From Symsagittifera roscoffensis (lineage: Eukaryota > Xenacoelomorpha > Acoela > Convolutidae), in the NCBI RefSeq assembly GCF_963678635.1, contig NC_087062.1:73191345-73255344 (forward strand): 64,000 nt of DNA. The letters run 5' to 3'. The first letter of the stretch is position 1. Every line of letters starts with the position of its first letter. Below, one piece after another: positions 10,401 to 21,324 of this stretch. Both the position numbers and the translations under genes were made by a program. The notes under the pieces were generated by a model. That model was not told where the DNA came from and made no database searches. It saw only the letters and a list, made by a program, of their open reading frames with translations.

Positions 10401-10700
10401 GTTTTGTGTGTACTTAGTCTGTCAACATTGCTCAAATACATACTAAAACCGATTTAACAACAGTCGGATAAAAAAAAATGATCTTTAGATATTTTAAAAA
10501 GCAATTCAGTCTTAAATCTTGGAATCTGATCTAAAAGTGGACAGTCCATATTTTGGATCTTTTCGTAAAATTTTTGTTTGAGCGTTCGTGGTCGCTAACG
10601 CTTCCAAACTTTAGATCCGATGCCATAGCATCATATCAATTTAACACAAAATAATCGAGCTATACTCAACCTACACTCAAATAATATTTCTTGTGTCGAT
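10401..10700 (-). repeat. Spacer after the macro domain, shared with E3 (37060-37330)
   Basis: On the minus strand this reads AAAAGATCCAAAATATGGAC, then TGTCCACTTTTAGATCAGATTCC, then an AT-rich run ending in ATCATTTTTTTTTATCCGAC. The + strand after E3 reads AAAAGATCCAAAGTTTGGAC, then a matching TTAGATCACATTCC, then ATCATTTTATCTGATTG. The shared order shows a conserved non-coding piece directly after HKKYY of the macro-like domain. It may be part of a 3' untranslated region or LTR, or the leader of the downstream SGNH gene. Confidence 0.55.
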
Positions 10701-11260
10701 ACACTTCTATGTTGGTATCCGAAAAGATTACTTGTATCAGCGCGTACAGCTCCCGAGGATGCAGCCGTCTTCTGCTTGGGTCGTACACCGGGAGCGAGAG
10801 TAATTTCACTACCCTCTCTTCAAGGATTCTTTTAGTCTAGTCAGCGACAAAACCAATTATTCAGGGTCCACGTGCTGCTTCTCCGTCGCCCTCTTCACCA
10901 AGAAGCATAAGTAATCCCTGATATCTGCGAAGCCACCGGTGGCAAAACTACTACACCCCTAAGCCTGGTATTTGCTCGTTGTTATTGTACTCTCTCCTAA
11001 AGTCTGCGGCTAAGGTTGCACTACAACTCCTACCCGCGGTGATAGCTATCGCATACGTCCTATCAGTAAATATAAAATCGCTATCTGTTAGCAAAATGCT
11101 ACTTGAGTGTTCACGCAATTTAAAACATGACTCCTCTACTCTCCCTATATCTGGTTTTTGGGGCCTTCATCTGTTTCTGCTTCTAATTTACCTTTTTCTC
11201 TCTCAATTTTTAATTTTTTTAAACTAATTTTTCACTGCCGATCGCATTCCGGATATTAAG
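10701..11260 (-). pseudogene. First macro-like domain copy of E2
   Basis: The minus strand shows the same module as 9541-10160: acidic linker, a start homologous to EYSSSIILTDSDF of E3, and an end reading VIFSDTNIEVY, then HKKYY at about 10690. Several stops and shifts interrupt it. Together with the copy at 9541-10160 it forms a tandem duplication with a period of about 1.1 kb that includes the spacer 10401-10700. Confidence 0.5.
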
Positions 11261-12300
11261 TTGAGGTTGGACGCAAGAATGAAGAATAACCCTTCCTAGG
11301 CTACCAAGAAAAGATCATATTTGTCATTATTTATGCCTTTCAAGCTGTCGCGGTTCACGTCCTGAATCGTGACACTGGTTTCCTAAGGCGCAGGTTCGTC
11401 ATTTTTTGTTCGTAGAATTCCACTTTGAATTCCACTTTTTTGTTCGTAGAATTTCAATTGCAGTTCCTCTTGGAAATTTCTACCTGCTGGGGGTTTTCTC
11501 AGTCTTCCTCCGCATAGGGTAAGGTTTCCTCGTCGACCTCGCTTAATTCATTAGAATCAAGGTCCAGCGGTGGGCTTGTTCCTTCTTCCAGTACCTCATT
11601 CCCGTCGACCTGATCAGACCGGTCGTCGATCCACTCTTTGTCTTGATCCTTGACGATGTCTACATCCTCTGACACGGTTATCTTCTCCAGACTCACTGGG
11701 TCTTCTACTGCTTTTTCATGTCTATCCTGTTCACTACAAAGTCGTCACCATAAGGATTATTTTTTTTGGCGGGTCTTGTCCTTTCACTTTGTCTTGTCTG
11801 CATTGAAAAGGTTAGATCTGGTTCCATGTTCTTGGGAACTTCTCTCTGCTGGGGTTTTCCCAGTCTTTTCCGCAAAGGGTAAGATTTCCTCATCGACCTC
11901 ACTTACTTCATTAGGATCAAGGTCCAGCGGCGGACTTTTTCCTTATTCCAGTTACTCATTCCCGTCGTTCTTTTCCCTGGTGCATTTTTCCTTGGCTTTA
12001 AATGCAGGATCCGTCATCAGGTAATTGCCCTCCTCCATGTCCTCAGGTATACACCAAACTTCTGTAGATGGGTTATGTGGTTTAATATTTTCAAAATGCG
12101 TAGATCTGCTGGAAATTAGTCTGTAAAAATGTCCATGCTGATGCATTTCGTTATCATGAACGGTCTCCTCCTTTTCTTCAGGAGTTTCTTTGTTCCTTTC
12201 GGTGGTATAACAAATTGAAAAACCCACACGTGGTCTCCCACTGATTAAGCTTTTGCACCAGCTGCCCTCTTGTCAAACCTTTCATCTGCTTCGTCTAAGC
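11261..12300 (-). pseudogene. Acidic post-integrase tail of E2
   Basis: Minus-strand frames at 12227-11952, 11902-11705 and 11696-11499 match the E3 tail (35771-36483): MEEGNYLMTDPAFK with an ending EREKNDGNE, then a KLGKPQQ/QTRQSERTRPAKKNNPYGDDF stretch, then a VDIVKDQDKEWIDDRSD motif. It links the integrase GPF/Y region to the macro-like module and is very rich in Asp and Glu. Function unknown; an acidic disordered linker is the simplest reading. The + strand carries a 124-codon shadow frame that I ignore. Confidence 0.55.
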
Positions 12301-13260
12301 TTTTTGCGTATTGCGTCTACATAAATCATTCACCTCTTGCTGACGTCTGATCACATCCCTGACATAGACTTGTGGCGATGTTTTGTTTCGTCAAACTGTG
12401 GATAAAAGAAAAACAAAGGCAAATAATTTTCAGGCCGAGTCAACTTCATGTGCGGACCAAGTTCTGTGGTGTAATGTTGCGTACTGTTATAAGCAATCAT
12501 CATTTGTGGCAGATATCTATCCCCATCAGTCATGTATCGGGAACTTAACACCTTCAACATCGACAACATAGTCCATTTTTGTTTTTCCACTAAGCCGTTC
12601 GCTTGAGGATGGTACGTCGTAGAATAAGCCTGAGCTACTTGAGAACGTCTCATGAGCTTCTTAGTAAGCTCTCCTACAAAAGCATTGTCTAATTGGAATG
12701 TGATCGGGCGTCCATGTCGAGCTCTTCATATATTGGGCAGATGATCCCATGTCTCTTCGGCCGATGCAATTATGCAGGGCACGGCCTCAGCATACTTTGT
12801 GAAGTGATCAACCATCGCTAGAACCTGATTAAAGCCATTATCTGTCACACTGATCTTCTAATGATTGATATGCACCACCTCATTGAACTAGGAATTGCAA
12901 TTTCATAGGATCTTTCACGTGTTGGCATGGTCCACATGCTGTAACCCATTTTGCGCATGCCTTTCGAAGCGTTTCAAGACTCTATGGTAGTCGTTATCGA
13001 TTCCTTGATGGCCCATCTGATCATGTGACCTGAAGAACAGTTCGGTTTGATAGACTAACGTTCGACCCATCCTTGTTCAGATATAACCTTCCCTCTTTCT
13101 GCAGAAAGTATTGTCTGAAGATTCGGTAACTATCCTCTTCCAGATCTGGTTTGTTTGGTGCCCCATTTTCAAGCTACTTGTCATGCGGTCAGTTCTCTGC
13201 GCTGTTAGTGTGTCCAAGAATTTGTATCTAGCCTTCAAGTATGTCTTCATGACCCTCAAG
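12301..13260 (-). pseudogene. Integrase of E2 (zinc-binding and catalytic core remnants)
   Basis: The minus strand at 12653-12351 reads SQVAQAYSTTYHPQANGLVE, the region around the catalytic Glu of Ty3/gypsy integrases, followed by AYNSTQHYTTE. Upstream (13080-12655) broken frames show HDQMGHQG of the zinc-binding domain, a CLSC-like equivalent, VDHFTKYAEA, and a damaged DNG motif. The protein would insert element cDNA into chromosomes. Stops and missing residues make it non-functional. Confidence 0.65.
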
Positions 13261-14233
13261 TGACTGTTTAGCTCATCGCGCTGCGCTGATGCGCGTCATC
13301 TTCCATCTTGACACACCAAATCTTTGCCAATGGCTCTGCCTATTGTTTGAACTGTTGAAAGTCAGTCCTGACTGCTTCCTGCTGCGATCAAAGGCTCATC
13401 GAAAGTTTTGACGCCCCTATCATCTCCAGGTCAACTTCCGCGTTATCAAAGTCTTTCTCACACGGGAACAGGTAGCGATCACTACCAGGTCTTGATACAC
13501 TTCCCTGTCCAAGTCTGTTGCTCGAGTCTCCGCCAGCTAGGAGTGGATCGCCAACTCTGACTATTCTGATCCCGTGCTCGAGTTCCTGTCTGAGCATGTG
13601 TCAATCTCTGATTTCGTCGAGATGCTATCGACAGATGAGTCTGTCGTGAAACATTTTTCCATGGCAGATTCTGATGTGCACTTTCTACTCATCCATCTAA
13701 ACGCCTCGGATAAATCTTTATCCGCCTGGTCTTGTCCATATACCTATCCACTTTCTTCAACATCCGACTCCTCTGACAAACTCTCTTGTTGCGGATTATT
13801 TATTCGACTTCTATCATTTCTTGATCGGGCTGCACAAAGGTGACAGTCTTCTTCTGAGTCCCGATCTCCTGTTCTTTTTCCTTGTAAGATTTTCTTATCA
13901 GAAAGCTTTGAGGAATCGAGAAAAGTAGCTTCTGAACTACTGTCCTTCAATCCTTTTCGTTTTCTTTTTTCTTTAAGCTGGCGTCTTGATTGCTTTATCC
14001 GTACATCTCACTGATTGTCAGCAATGCCATGGCTGCTGCCCATTCCATTCAGGGTCATCTCTAGTCACTTCTCTCTCCAACAATCCGACCAGCATCCACA
14101 TGACTTCTGGTGTGACCTGCACCGTTATATCCAGCAATGAGATGCTGTTTATGTTCAGCGATAGAGCTCCTGTTGAACCAAGTTTGAACGTATCAACAGA
14201 TCCAAGGGCAACGGGTCCCTTTTGGATAAGATC
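13261..14233 (-). pseudogene. Acidic insert between RNase H and integrase of E2
   Basis: Minus-strand frames at 13950-13744 and 13597-13388 are rich in S, E and D (QESLSEESDVEESG) and match the insert in E3 (33430-34640) and E4 (57996-59167). No known domain. Most Ty3/gypsy polyproteins have only a short tether here, so the length, over 900 bases even after decay, is unusual and shared across the family. Confidence 0.5.
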
Positions 14234-14684
14234 TTATTTTCTGCCGCTTTCTCGTAATTCACTGTGTGCCCGAATTGGATGTCCTGACTTATCCAACAAT
14301 ATCTTCAAGGAAATTGCTTCGAAAGTCTCTCTGTTTAAAAAAAGGGAATCCTTCCTTGATTTCCGCCTGATCTGATCCAATCTTTCAAAAAATTCAGTTT
14401 TCTTGCTGAGGTTGTCAGCAATTTGATGCTTATCACGCATCCTGTGATGGATTATCATGTGGTAGCCATCCAAAACGACCATCGATTGACGCAAACATTT
14501 CCGCTTTTGGTGCACCGTATTTCATCTCAGTGTCGCTCAACACCTTACTGCCATATGCAATGTGACGGAGAACTGTTCTCCGAACCCATTCTTGCCCCTG
14601 ATGCATTATTCTTGAAATGGCTACCACTGAAGCATCAGTGTCGAAAACGAACATGCATTTTTTCTCTGAGGGCATGCCAAGCAC
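14234..14684 (-). pseudogene. RNase H of E2
   Basis: Minus-strand frames read MFVFDTDASVVAISRIMHQG, then AYGSKVLSDTEMKYGAPKAE, then GYHMIIHHRMRDKHQIADNL. These are the conserved steps of Ty3/gypsy RNase H: DTDAS with a catalytic Asp, the KxLS-E-x-x-Y-x-x-x-E motif, and the terminal R..HQ..AD motif. One frameshift separates the pieces. It would degrade the RNA strand of the RNA-DNA hybrid during replication. Confidence 0.7.
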
Positions 14685-15493
14685 TGTTGTCTCGCACAGT
14701 TCCCGCTTTTTTTCTCGAAGGCTTCCTGCGCTCTTTCATTCCATTCAAACTTCTTCCCTTTAATGCGCATAAATTGCTGCATCGGGTAAACTTCGTCTGT
14801 GTATCCTTTTATGAACTCCCTATAATAATTCGCAAATCCTAGCAAGCTCATAAGCTGTGTGTCCGTCCTGGGGGCCTTCCATGTTAGGACGGCCTCCACA
14901 ACATCCAGATGCGGCCTCACGCCATGCCTGTCTACCATTCTTCACCGGAACATTTTTGAGTCCCTAAGGTTCTCACATTTTGAGGGTTTTCAATGCATGT
15001 CAGCTCTCTTCATGCAGTCAAAGACCTCGTCGAGTCTGTCGATGTGTTCTGCCAAGGTGGGTGTCGCTATCACTACGTCATCCATGTAACACGTTAAGAG
15101 ATCCCCATACATCTTCGTTTTGCTGGTCAAAGCCTGAGCCATCAACCTTTGAAAATTCGTGGCATTGAACCGGCAGAAAGGCATCCTCTTTGGCTGATAG
15201 AGGCCCAACTCTCATGCAAGTTCAGGTTTTTCTCTGTCCTTCTTTCTCAGAAGAGCCTGTCAGAAGGCAGAACTCAGGTCCAGTGTAGTGAAAAACTGCT
15301 ATCGCCCAAACTTGAGATGCTCTCGCCTGTGCGTGGTATCCGATAGGCGTCCTGGTATGGTTACCGCGTTCAGGTAGCGATTGTCGCAACAGAATCTTAA
15401 CTGCCCCCTTTTATTTTTAGCCATGACAACCCACACGTCCAATGTGACTTTGAAGGTTCTGTCATTTCTTTTTCCGCTCGGCACGCCTCTCAT
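14621..15493 (-). pseudogene. Reverse transcriptase of E2
   Basis: The minus strand shows LRFCCDNRYLNAVTI near 15400, a KRMPFCRFNATNFQRLM motif (normally MPFGLCNAPATFQ), the active-site CYMDDVVIATPT with YMDD at 15077-15088, a GVRPHLDVVEAVLTW helix and LLGFANYYREFIKGY. This is the standard Ty3/gypsy RT palm and thumb order. The palm A strand with its catalytic Asp is lost or garbled, and several frameshifts occur. Confidence 0.75.
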
Positions 15494-15517
15494 TCATGAG
15501 ATATCATGCACATTGGT

Positions 15518-16108
15518 CCTCCCCAGCGAAGCCCATACTTTCCCATGTCTTTATCGGCATTACACTGACTACTTCCCTTGTGTCTAGTATTCCTGTTCCT
15601 CCAATCTTCTTTCTTCTGTGTCTCGCAGATATAGATGTGCAGTCACGTCTGCTTCGTATCCAAGATGCTCTCGCCTGTGCGTGGTATCCGGTAGGCGTCC
15701 TGGTATGGTTACCGCGTTCAGGTAGCGATTGTCGCAACAGAATTTTAACTGCCCCCTTAATTTTTAGCATGACAACCCACAAGTCCAAGGTGACTTTGAA
15801 GGTTCCGTCATTTCTTTTTCCGCTCGGCACGCCTCTCATTCATGCGCCTTGCGCGCTCCTTGTGGCAAACGGCGCCTTCTTTTGTAGTTCGATTCCATGC
15901 TCGACGAAATTTTAACAACCAATATGCGGCTTATGTTTTGAAAAAACGTCCGCGTTCCGATTTAAAACTGCCACTAGCAACTCAAACTCTCCTTCACCTA
16001 TCTTGCCTCTAAAATACTCAATCTCTGGCAAAACTGGTTTGTCAGACTTTAATTCAAACGACGAGGGGTATTCCGGAAATATAGATCAACTAGCCGTCAT
16101 CCGTTTTG
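15518..16108. repeat. Direct repeat inside E2, second copy
   Basis: Nearly identical to 16780-17347, running from GGTCCTCCCCAGCGAAGCC to the ATAGATCAACTAGCCGTCA end. It holds, on the minus strand, linker and N-terminal RT sequence followed by the start of the protease. A shorter third piece (15327-15510) repeats the RT part. The order gag, linker-RT, protease, linker-RT, protease start, RT shows a tandem duplication of a unit of about 1.25 kb with later deletions. Confidence 0.75.
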
Positions 16109-16209
16109 GATCTTATAGAAAATATTTTGTTCACAGATTTGAATTCATTTTTCCTTTTTAAACCAAATCTTTGTTTGCATTGGTTGGACAGTCTTTTACT
16201 CAATCCTTC

Positions 16210-16930
16210 TCACGTTTCGCGCTTTTCGTAGTCCATCCTCATTGGCACAGCGTAAACTAGCTTCCTTTTACGCTGGATTAAAACTGTTGAGTCCACTGTG
16301 TTCAACAAAACACTCACACCTAGCCCGTTTCGTGTGACGGAGAATGCCCGATCTAGAACCATTGAACTCGAACTGTTTGGGTTCGCTACCGCGCACACCT
16401 TCTAATTAGTACTCAATGGTTTCAAATTTCCCATCATAAAGATCGCTACTACTGCCTGCTTAGGCTGTAATTTTACTTTTCCATCCAAAAAAATTGATAT
16501 TTTATTCTCATCAGTTAGTATCCTATTCACTGGTCGCTTAACATACTTCTTGCCTGGGTTCCTGATCCCTATCAATCCATTATTAGGGTCGGCCATCACG
16601 TTGAAATTCCTGATGAAGTCACGTCCCATGATGAGTTGATCCGAATTGTCCAGGATCTCCACGACGAGAAAACTCATCCAAATGTTCCTTCCTCCCTTGT
16701 GTAGAACTGTAATAGAAGTTCTCCCGGTCACATAGATGGCTCCGCGGTTGTCGGCTCCTAATCTTAAATTCCTCGGTATCTGGTCCTCCCCAGCGAAGCC
16801 CATACTTTCCCATGTCTTTATCGGCATTACACTGACTACTTCCCTTGTGTCTAGTAGTCCTGTTCCTCCAATCTTCTTTCTTCTGTGTCTCGCAGATATA
16901 GATGTGCAGTCACGTCTGCTTCGTATCCAA
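16210..16930 (-). pseudogene. Aspartic protease of E2 with altered catalytic triad
   Basis: The minus strand reads GGTGLLDTREVVSVMPIKTW, then NRGAIYVTGRT, FLVVEILDNSDQLIMGRDFI and RNFNVMADPNNGLI, the retropepsin fold seen in E3 and E4. The catalytic Asp-Thr-Gly is Asp-Thr-Arg here, so it should be inactive. The frame continues into the post-protease segment ending FMMGNLKPLSTN and, after a stop, AFSVTRNGLGVSVLLNT. The frame 17106-16402 that includes it is a chimera: its first half is displaced RT sequence from the internal duplication. Confidence 0.7.
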
Positions 16931-17347
16931 GATGCTCTCGCATGTGCGTGGTATCCGGTAGGCGTCCTGGTATGGTTACCGCGTTCAGGTAGCGATTGTC
17001 GCAACAGAGTTTTAACTGCCCCCTTTATTTTTAGCATGACAACCCACAAGTCCAAGGTGACTTTGAAGGTTCCGTCATTTCTTTTTCCGCTCGGCACGCC
17101 TCTCATTCATGCGCCTTGCGCGCTCCTTGTGGCGAACGGCGCCTTCTTGTAGTTCGATTCCATGCTCGACGAAATTTTAACAACCAATATGCGGCTTATG
17201 TTTTGAAAAAACGTCCGCGTTCCGATTTAAAACTGCCACTAGCAACTCAAACTCTCCTTCACCTATCTTGCCTCTTAAATACTCAATCTCTGGCAAAACT
17301 GGCGAGGGGTATTCCGAAAATATAGATCAACTAGCCGTCATCCGTTT
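16780..17347. repeat. Direct repeat inside E2, first copy
   Basis: The partner of 15518-16108. Differences by eye are a few substitutions and small indels, one of them the loss of about 20 bases in the GGCAAAACTGG...CGAGGGG part. It places RT-encoding sequence upstream of the protease, which is the wrong order for a gypsy element and so reveals the duplication. Confidence 0.75.
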
Positions 17348-18945
17348 CAGATCAGGGTTTCGAATTTTTTCTCGGCAGTGTCTGCTGGTTTTGCTTTTTG
17401 GCCATTCCGCAGTTCATTCAGAAACGTTTCCAAGGACCTATTCAGCGGCTCAAACGTCGTGGCCCTTGCCGTTGCATCTCGCGAATGTCCCGCTTGGTCG
17501 TTCACGTCTGCTGCTTGAGGCTCTGGAGTTTTCCTCCTGTCCGAATCGCTAGATTGAGAACTTCCTGGATTTGAGTGATTCGACTTCGTGGAATTACTTC
17601 TTCCATCCGCATTTGCATCTCGCCTAGGTCGTTCACTCGAGATCGGTCTGCTGCCAATAGGACCTCCTCTGATATTCGTTGGATTCCTTGGTCTTTTATT
17701 CACGTGGCGTTGCTATATGAGTTGCCCCTTCCATGTGTGGATCCAGAGGTACTCCCTCTGTTTGAATGCTCGTTGAAGTTTACTCTCGGCTCTCAGCTAG
17801 CCACTCTCGAGTGTGTTCTTCTACTCCTAGAATTGCTCCTGTCGCCCAGGAGACCGTTCAATATGTCCTGGATAGCCTGAGTGTGCCTTTCCAACATCGC
17901 GTCTGTCCTTGTATCGAGAGAATCAAAAGTCTGATCTTTTTGACTTCGAAGTTGTTCCAGGTCACTCCTCAATCGTTTCTCTCTTTCCTCAGCCTACCTT
18001 TTCATTCGCGACAAATTCCTGGCCAGGTACTCTTTTAGGCGTTTTTCGCTTCTACTGACTTCCTGTCTGGTGTGGTTTATTTCATCCCGCAGGTTTTTCC
18101 CCTCAACATGAACTGCTTTTTCTGGTTCAATCATTCTTATTGACAACTGTTGACTATCCACAACCCTGGTCAAGGCCTCTTCCATTCATGCCCCGTTGTC
18201 CACCAATGGGGTTACTAAAAGTGAAGTCATTTTGTTCCTTCCAGGCAATTAAGGGCTGGTCAAAACTCGTGTCCTACCTCCTCGTTTCGATGTCCCTTCG
18301 TAATACGCCTGTATCTACACTAATGTGGTCCCTGACCTTGTGACCCTGGTTATTCCTGATTTACGTCTGAGTTGGTAATTGTCATGTGCTCTCTTGACTG
18401 TTTTTATCCATCAATAGTCTTGTTTATGGTTCTGAAAGCACCAAACTGATCAAAACGGCCATTCTTAATGTTTGTGGATGCCTCATTTTCAAGAGCCGAA
18501 CTTTTCAGGCTAATTGGAGACTCAAAGTCCTCAGTTTCTTCATTGTCCTCCGTCTCTTTTTGGGTGACTACTTCATCACCTGCTGAGTTTTCATCCGAAA
18601 TGTCGGACAGTTTCGACGTTTCCTCTCGATCAGGTGTCCCGATAAAAGTTGCGAAATCATGATCTTGTTCTACTGGAATAAACTCGCTTGTTAACCTACT
18701 CACCTTTACTTTCGTTACACGACCCACTCAACTCTCATCAAGAGTGGTGTTTATATGGATCTCTGACTCCAACATTGCCCTTTCTTCTTCCGAGGCCTTT
18801 TGACAGCTTGTTTCAACCATTCCGCCTGAAACTTTCTTACCCTTCTAGTTCCGAGTCTTCTCGATCTTTTCCAAAAAGGGATCATTCGTTGTTTCCTTTT
18901 TTTCTTCACATAGCTTCCCTTCCGGGTAGGTACGAAAAAACTTGA
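17347..18945 (-). pseudogene. Gag of E2
   Basis: Minus-strand frames: 18945-18751 has FQAEWLKQAVKRPRKKKG; 18727-18404 has FIGTPDREETSKLSDISDEN; 18185-17994 is a coiled coil (a charged helix with EEALTRVVDSQQLSIRMIE); 17703-17347 has RPRNPTNIRGGPIGS and ATARATTFEPLNRSLETFLN, where capsid begins. Each step matches E3 gag. After FLNEL the capsid and the CCHC nucleocapsid are missing, because the frame runs straight into the duplicated linker/RT sequence. So gag is both mutated and deleted. Confidence 0.65.
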
Positions 18946-19170
18946 CCATTCCGGATTGGCGGAATGGGACACCTCAGGATTGGGACCCTTCCGGTTAGGC
19001 AAAATTGGACCATTCCGGATTGGCAAATAAGGACCCCTCCGGATCAGAAAAATAGTGACCCTTCCGGAATGGTAGAAATGGACCCCCCTGGGTTGGGACG
19101 AAAAAAAATGTACCCACCGAGTTGGCGAAATGGGACCTTTCTGGATTGGGACCCTTCCGGTTTCAAATTG
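18940..19170. repeat. CCGGATTGG minisatellite, left arm
   Basis: Several imperfect units of the type GGACCCTTCCGGATTGGCAA, each about 20-40 bases, in direct orientation. The same unit occurs in inverse orientation at 25975-26260. It directly borders the 5' end of E2 gag. It could be a subterminal repeat of the non-coding block or part of an element's regulatory region. Confidence 0.75.
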
Positions 19171-20092
19171 AACCGGATTTGTTCAGTGGTTCTTGAGTTA
19201 TTGATCGAAACGTGTTTCGGCTGAACTTCAAATTTATGGTAACAAATAGGTTTTGCCTGAATATTTTTTTCGCTTGTTTTGTCTTTTGATGCTGATTTGA
19301 CTTCACGAGGCCTATATTTTACTAGTTCAGCGCGAAAAACTTGATGGAATTAGTTTTGGGCCGAAAAAAATTGCGAAAAACAACTAAATTTGGACCCCTC
19401 CGGATTGATGAATCCGCCAAATCAAACACAAAAACACGTTAAGTCCGATTTATCTCAGATCTGCAAGACCCTAGGTAAACGAAATATAAAATCTGTTGAT
19501 TAACTAGTGTACGTAACGCAAACATTAATTTTTATCACGATCACCTAAAAAAATCGAATTCTTTTGGGTAGTTTTGGTTCTCAAAAATCGCAGAAATCGA
19601 AATGCGACAATTATTTTCTTCCAACGATATCGAAGCTAATTCCGAATGGTTCCCCCAGTTATAATAGTTAAATTACGATGTAACCCTCAAAGTTGGTGGT
19701 TTTTACCGGTTTTAAAAATCGAGATATCCCAAAAATGCGGTTTTGATCCTAAAAGCTTTGGTCTGTTGATAATCTCATTGTCAGAAAAACAGAAAAATAA
19801 TAATAACAATTCTAGTATAAGTAGTAGTACTAAAAACGTTTTTTTCCCTCCGGGTCCGTTCAATGTCCGACTTATGATTCTTAAGTCGGAAATTCGCATT
19901 TCGGTGAGAAGTCACTTTGTGCAGTCTCCACAGATCAATATCGTACTTTCTGAACCAAAAGGGATACAAATTTATTTAACGATTCCTAACAGTTTTTGTT
20001 GTTGTTCTCGTGACCTTTCCTGTCGCTCTTCCCACTGCTGGATTGGTCGTGATCTTCAAACACTCTACCCCTCCAGATTTATTGAAAAATAA
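18940..20092 (+). repeat. Left arm of a large diverged inverted repeat
   Basis: Landmarks from outside to inside are the minisatellite, a TCCGGATTGATGAATCC block near 19395, and a CCCTCCGGGTCCGTTCAATG block near 19850 followed by TCGGAAATTCGCA and GGGATACAAATTTATTTAACG. The reverse complement of 24700-26270 has the same landmarks in the same order at similar spacing. Identity is moderate, so the arms are old. No protein is recognisable, and open frames here are chance. Confidence 0.65.
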
Positions 20093-20217
20093 CATTAACG
20101 TGCCTAGATAACCCTACAGTACAGGCACAAGGAAAACACAATAAGTTATTTTTTTTTTCGATATTGCACTGTTTTTGTTTGATTTTTTAATATCATGATT
20201 TGCTTCTGTGTAAAATT

Positions 20218-20960
20218 TGCCCGGAAGTACATATCGACAAAAAATAAAGCTAGGTTATGAAACGACTGGCTATATCTAAACACAGCTCTACCTGCTTTTA
20301 ACCTTCTATATCAAAGCCAGTTCTATTTGTGGTCCTTTAACATCGGGCGACAAAGGCATTACTGTTTTGGGCTAGCGCGCAGACTAACTTAGTTACATGC
20401 AAAATAGTGTGCTCGTGGCTGAGTCTCGGTAACCCCAGACCACGAGGTCACTCCTAAAATCAGGGCTACTACTATTTATTGAAATACTATTGTTTTTGTT
20501 CAGTAGATAAAAACCCTCATTTCCATCGAGATTGGATCAACCCTTTCCCTCAACTCCCAGCTTCTCATTGTCTGAAACCGATGTTATTTGATTCAATTCA
20601 GGACATATCCGGAAGCTAAAAGAGGTTAAAATCCAGTTTCAGTTTCTTTCCGAGACCCTTCCGGGTTCTGAAATGCGGACGAAGAGCGATCTTGTCGTCC
20701 TTCTGGAAGGGTAGTGAAATCCTCCCGATACCCTTCCCAATTCTCGGGAATGGCTCGGTTACGATTGTACAATTACAATCGTTACGATTCGGACAGTCTC
20801 AATTGTAACTTTGGTATAGTTCTCACGTTTTTTTCTTCACTAACGGTCTCCTCTGATTTTCGCGGTATTCAGTGTTGGCGAATTTTCAAGGTCGTGACGT
20901 TTTTTTTTTTCAAACAAAATTTTATGAAATTATTTCCTCACTACAAATTAACCTTTCACG
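20218..20960 (+). repeat. Penelope-like pLTR copy 1
   Basis: Starts with GCCCGGAAGTACATATCGAC, passes GAAACGACTGGCTA, AAAGCCAGTTC, TTAGTTACATGCAAAATAGTG and GGCTGAGTCTCGG, and reaches CCCTTCCCAATTCTCGGGAA near 20735 and TTTCAAGGTCGTGACG near 20890. The same ordered words occur in copies 2 and 3. I looked for the hammerhead ribozyme core (CTGATGA with GAAA) known from such repeats and did not find a convincing one. Confidence 0.7.
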
Positions 20961-21324
20961 ATTCGTTAAATTGCTTGATTAACAGTTAACAGTGCTAATC
21001 CATCAAAACTGCCAATTCTCTCACTCGGCTGTCCTTATAAAATTTCAATAATACCATGCATTTTGGTGCCATTCTGGTCAGATGTCAGATTGGTTTTATA
21101 CCGTTTAAGGAACGAAGTGACCTCAAATTCCCCCTTCACGATACTGAATTTCTGTTGTTAACTAGGTTATAAAGCTAAATCAGGGAATCCGGAAGGCTTT
21201 CGCGTTCCGGACCACCCCTCCTGGCAGTCAATTAAGAGCCTTAAAATGAGCATCCTCTCGGCGCAAAATATGAATAACACCCAGCAGCGCTCGAAAAGTC
21301 CACAATGACGGAAAGTAAAATTTT

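Larger units (their letters stand above)
9541..18945 (-). mobile_element. E2: degenerate Ty3/gypsy element, minus strand
   Basis: Read right to left it shows gag (18945-17347), protease, RT, RNase H, an acidic linker, integrase, an acidic tail and macro-like domains ending at 9541. It is the same subfamily as E3: both gags share a D-R-E-E-x-S-x-L-S-D-I-S motif and FQAEWLK. It is riddled with stops and contains two separate internal tandem duplications (protease/RT around 15.3-17.3 kb and macro around 9.5-11.4 kb). Its 5' end abuts the minisatellite of the left inverted arm. Confidence 0.8.

Noticed and set aside
15496-15915. 139-codon + strand frame, repeated at 16736-17152
   Set aside because: Looks like a duplicated gene, but both lie antisense to E2 RT/protease sequence, and the repetition comes from the internal duplication.
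18940-19170. CRISPR-like array of short repeats
   Set aside because: Repeats are contiguous and imperfect with no unique spacers of constant length; a eukaryotic minisatellite fits better.
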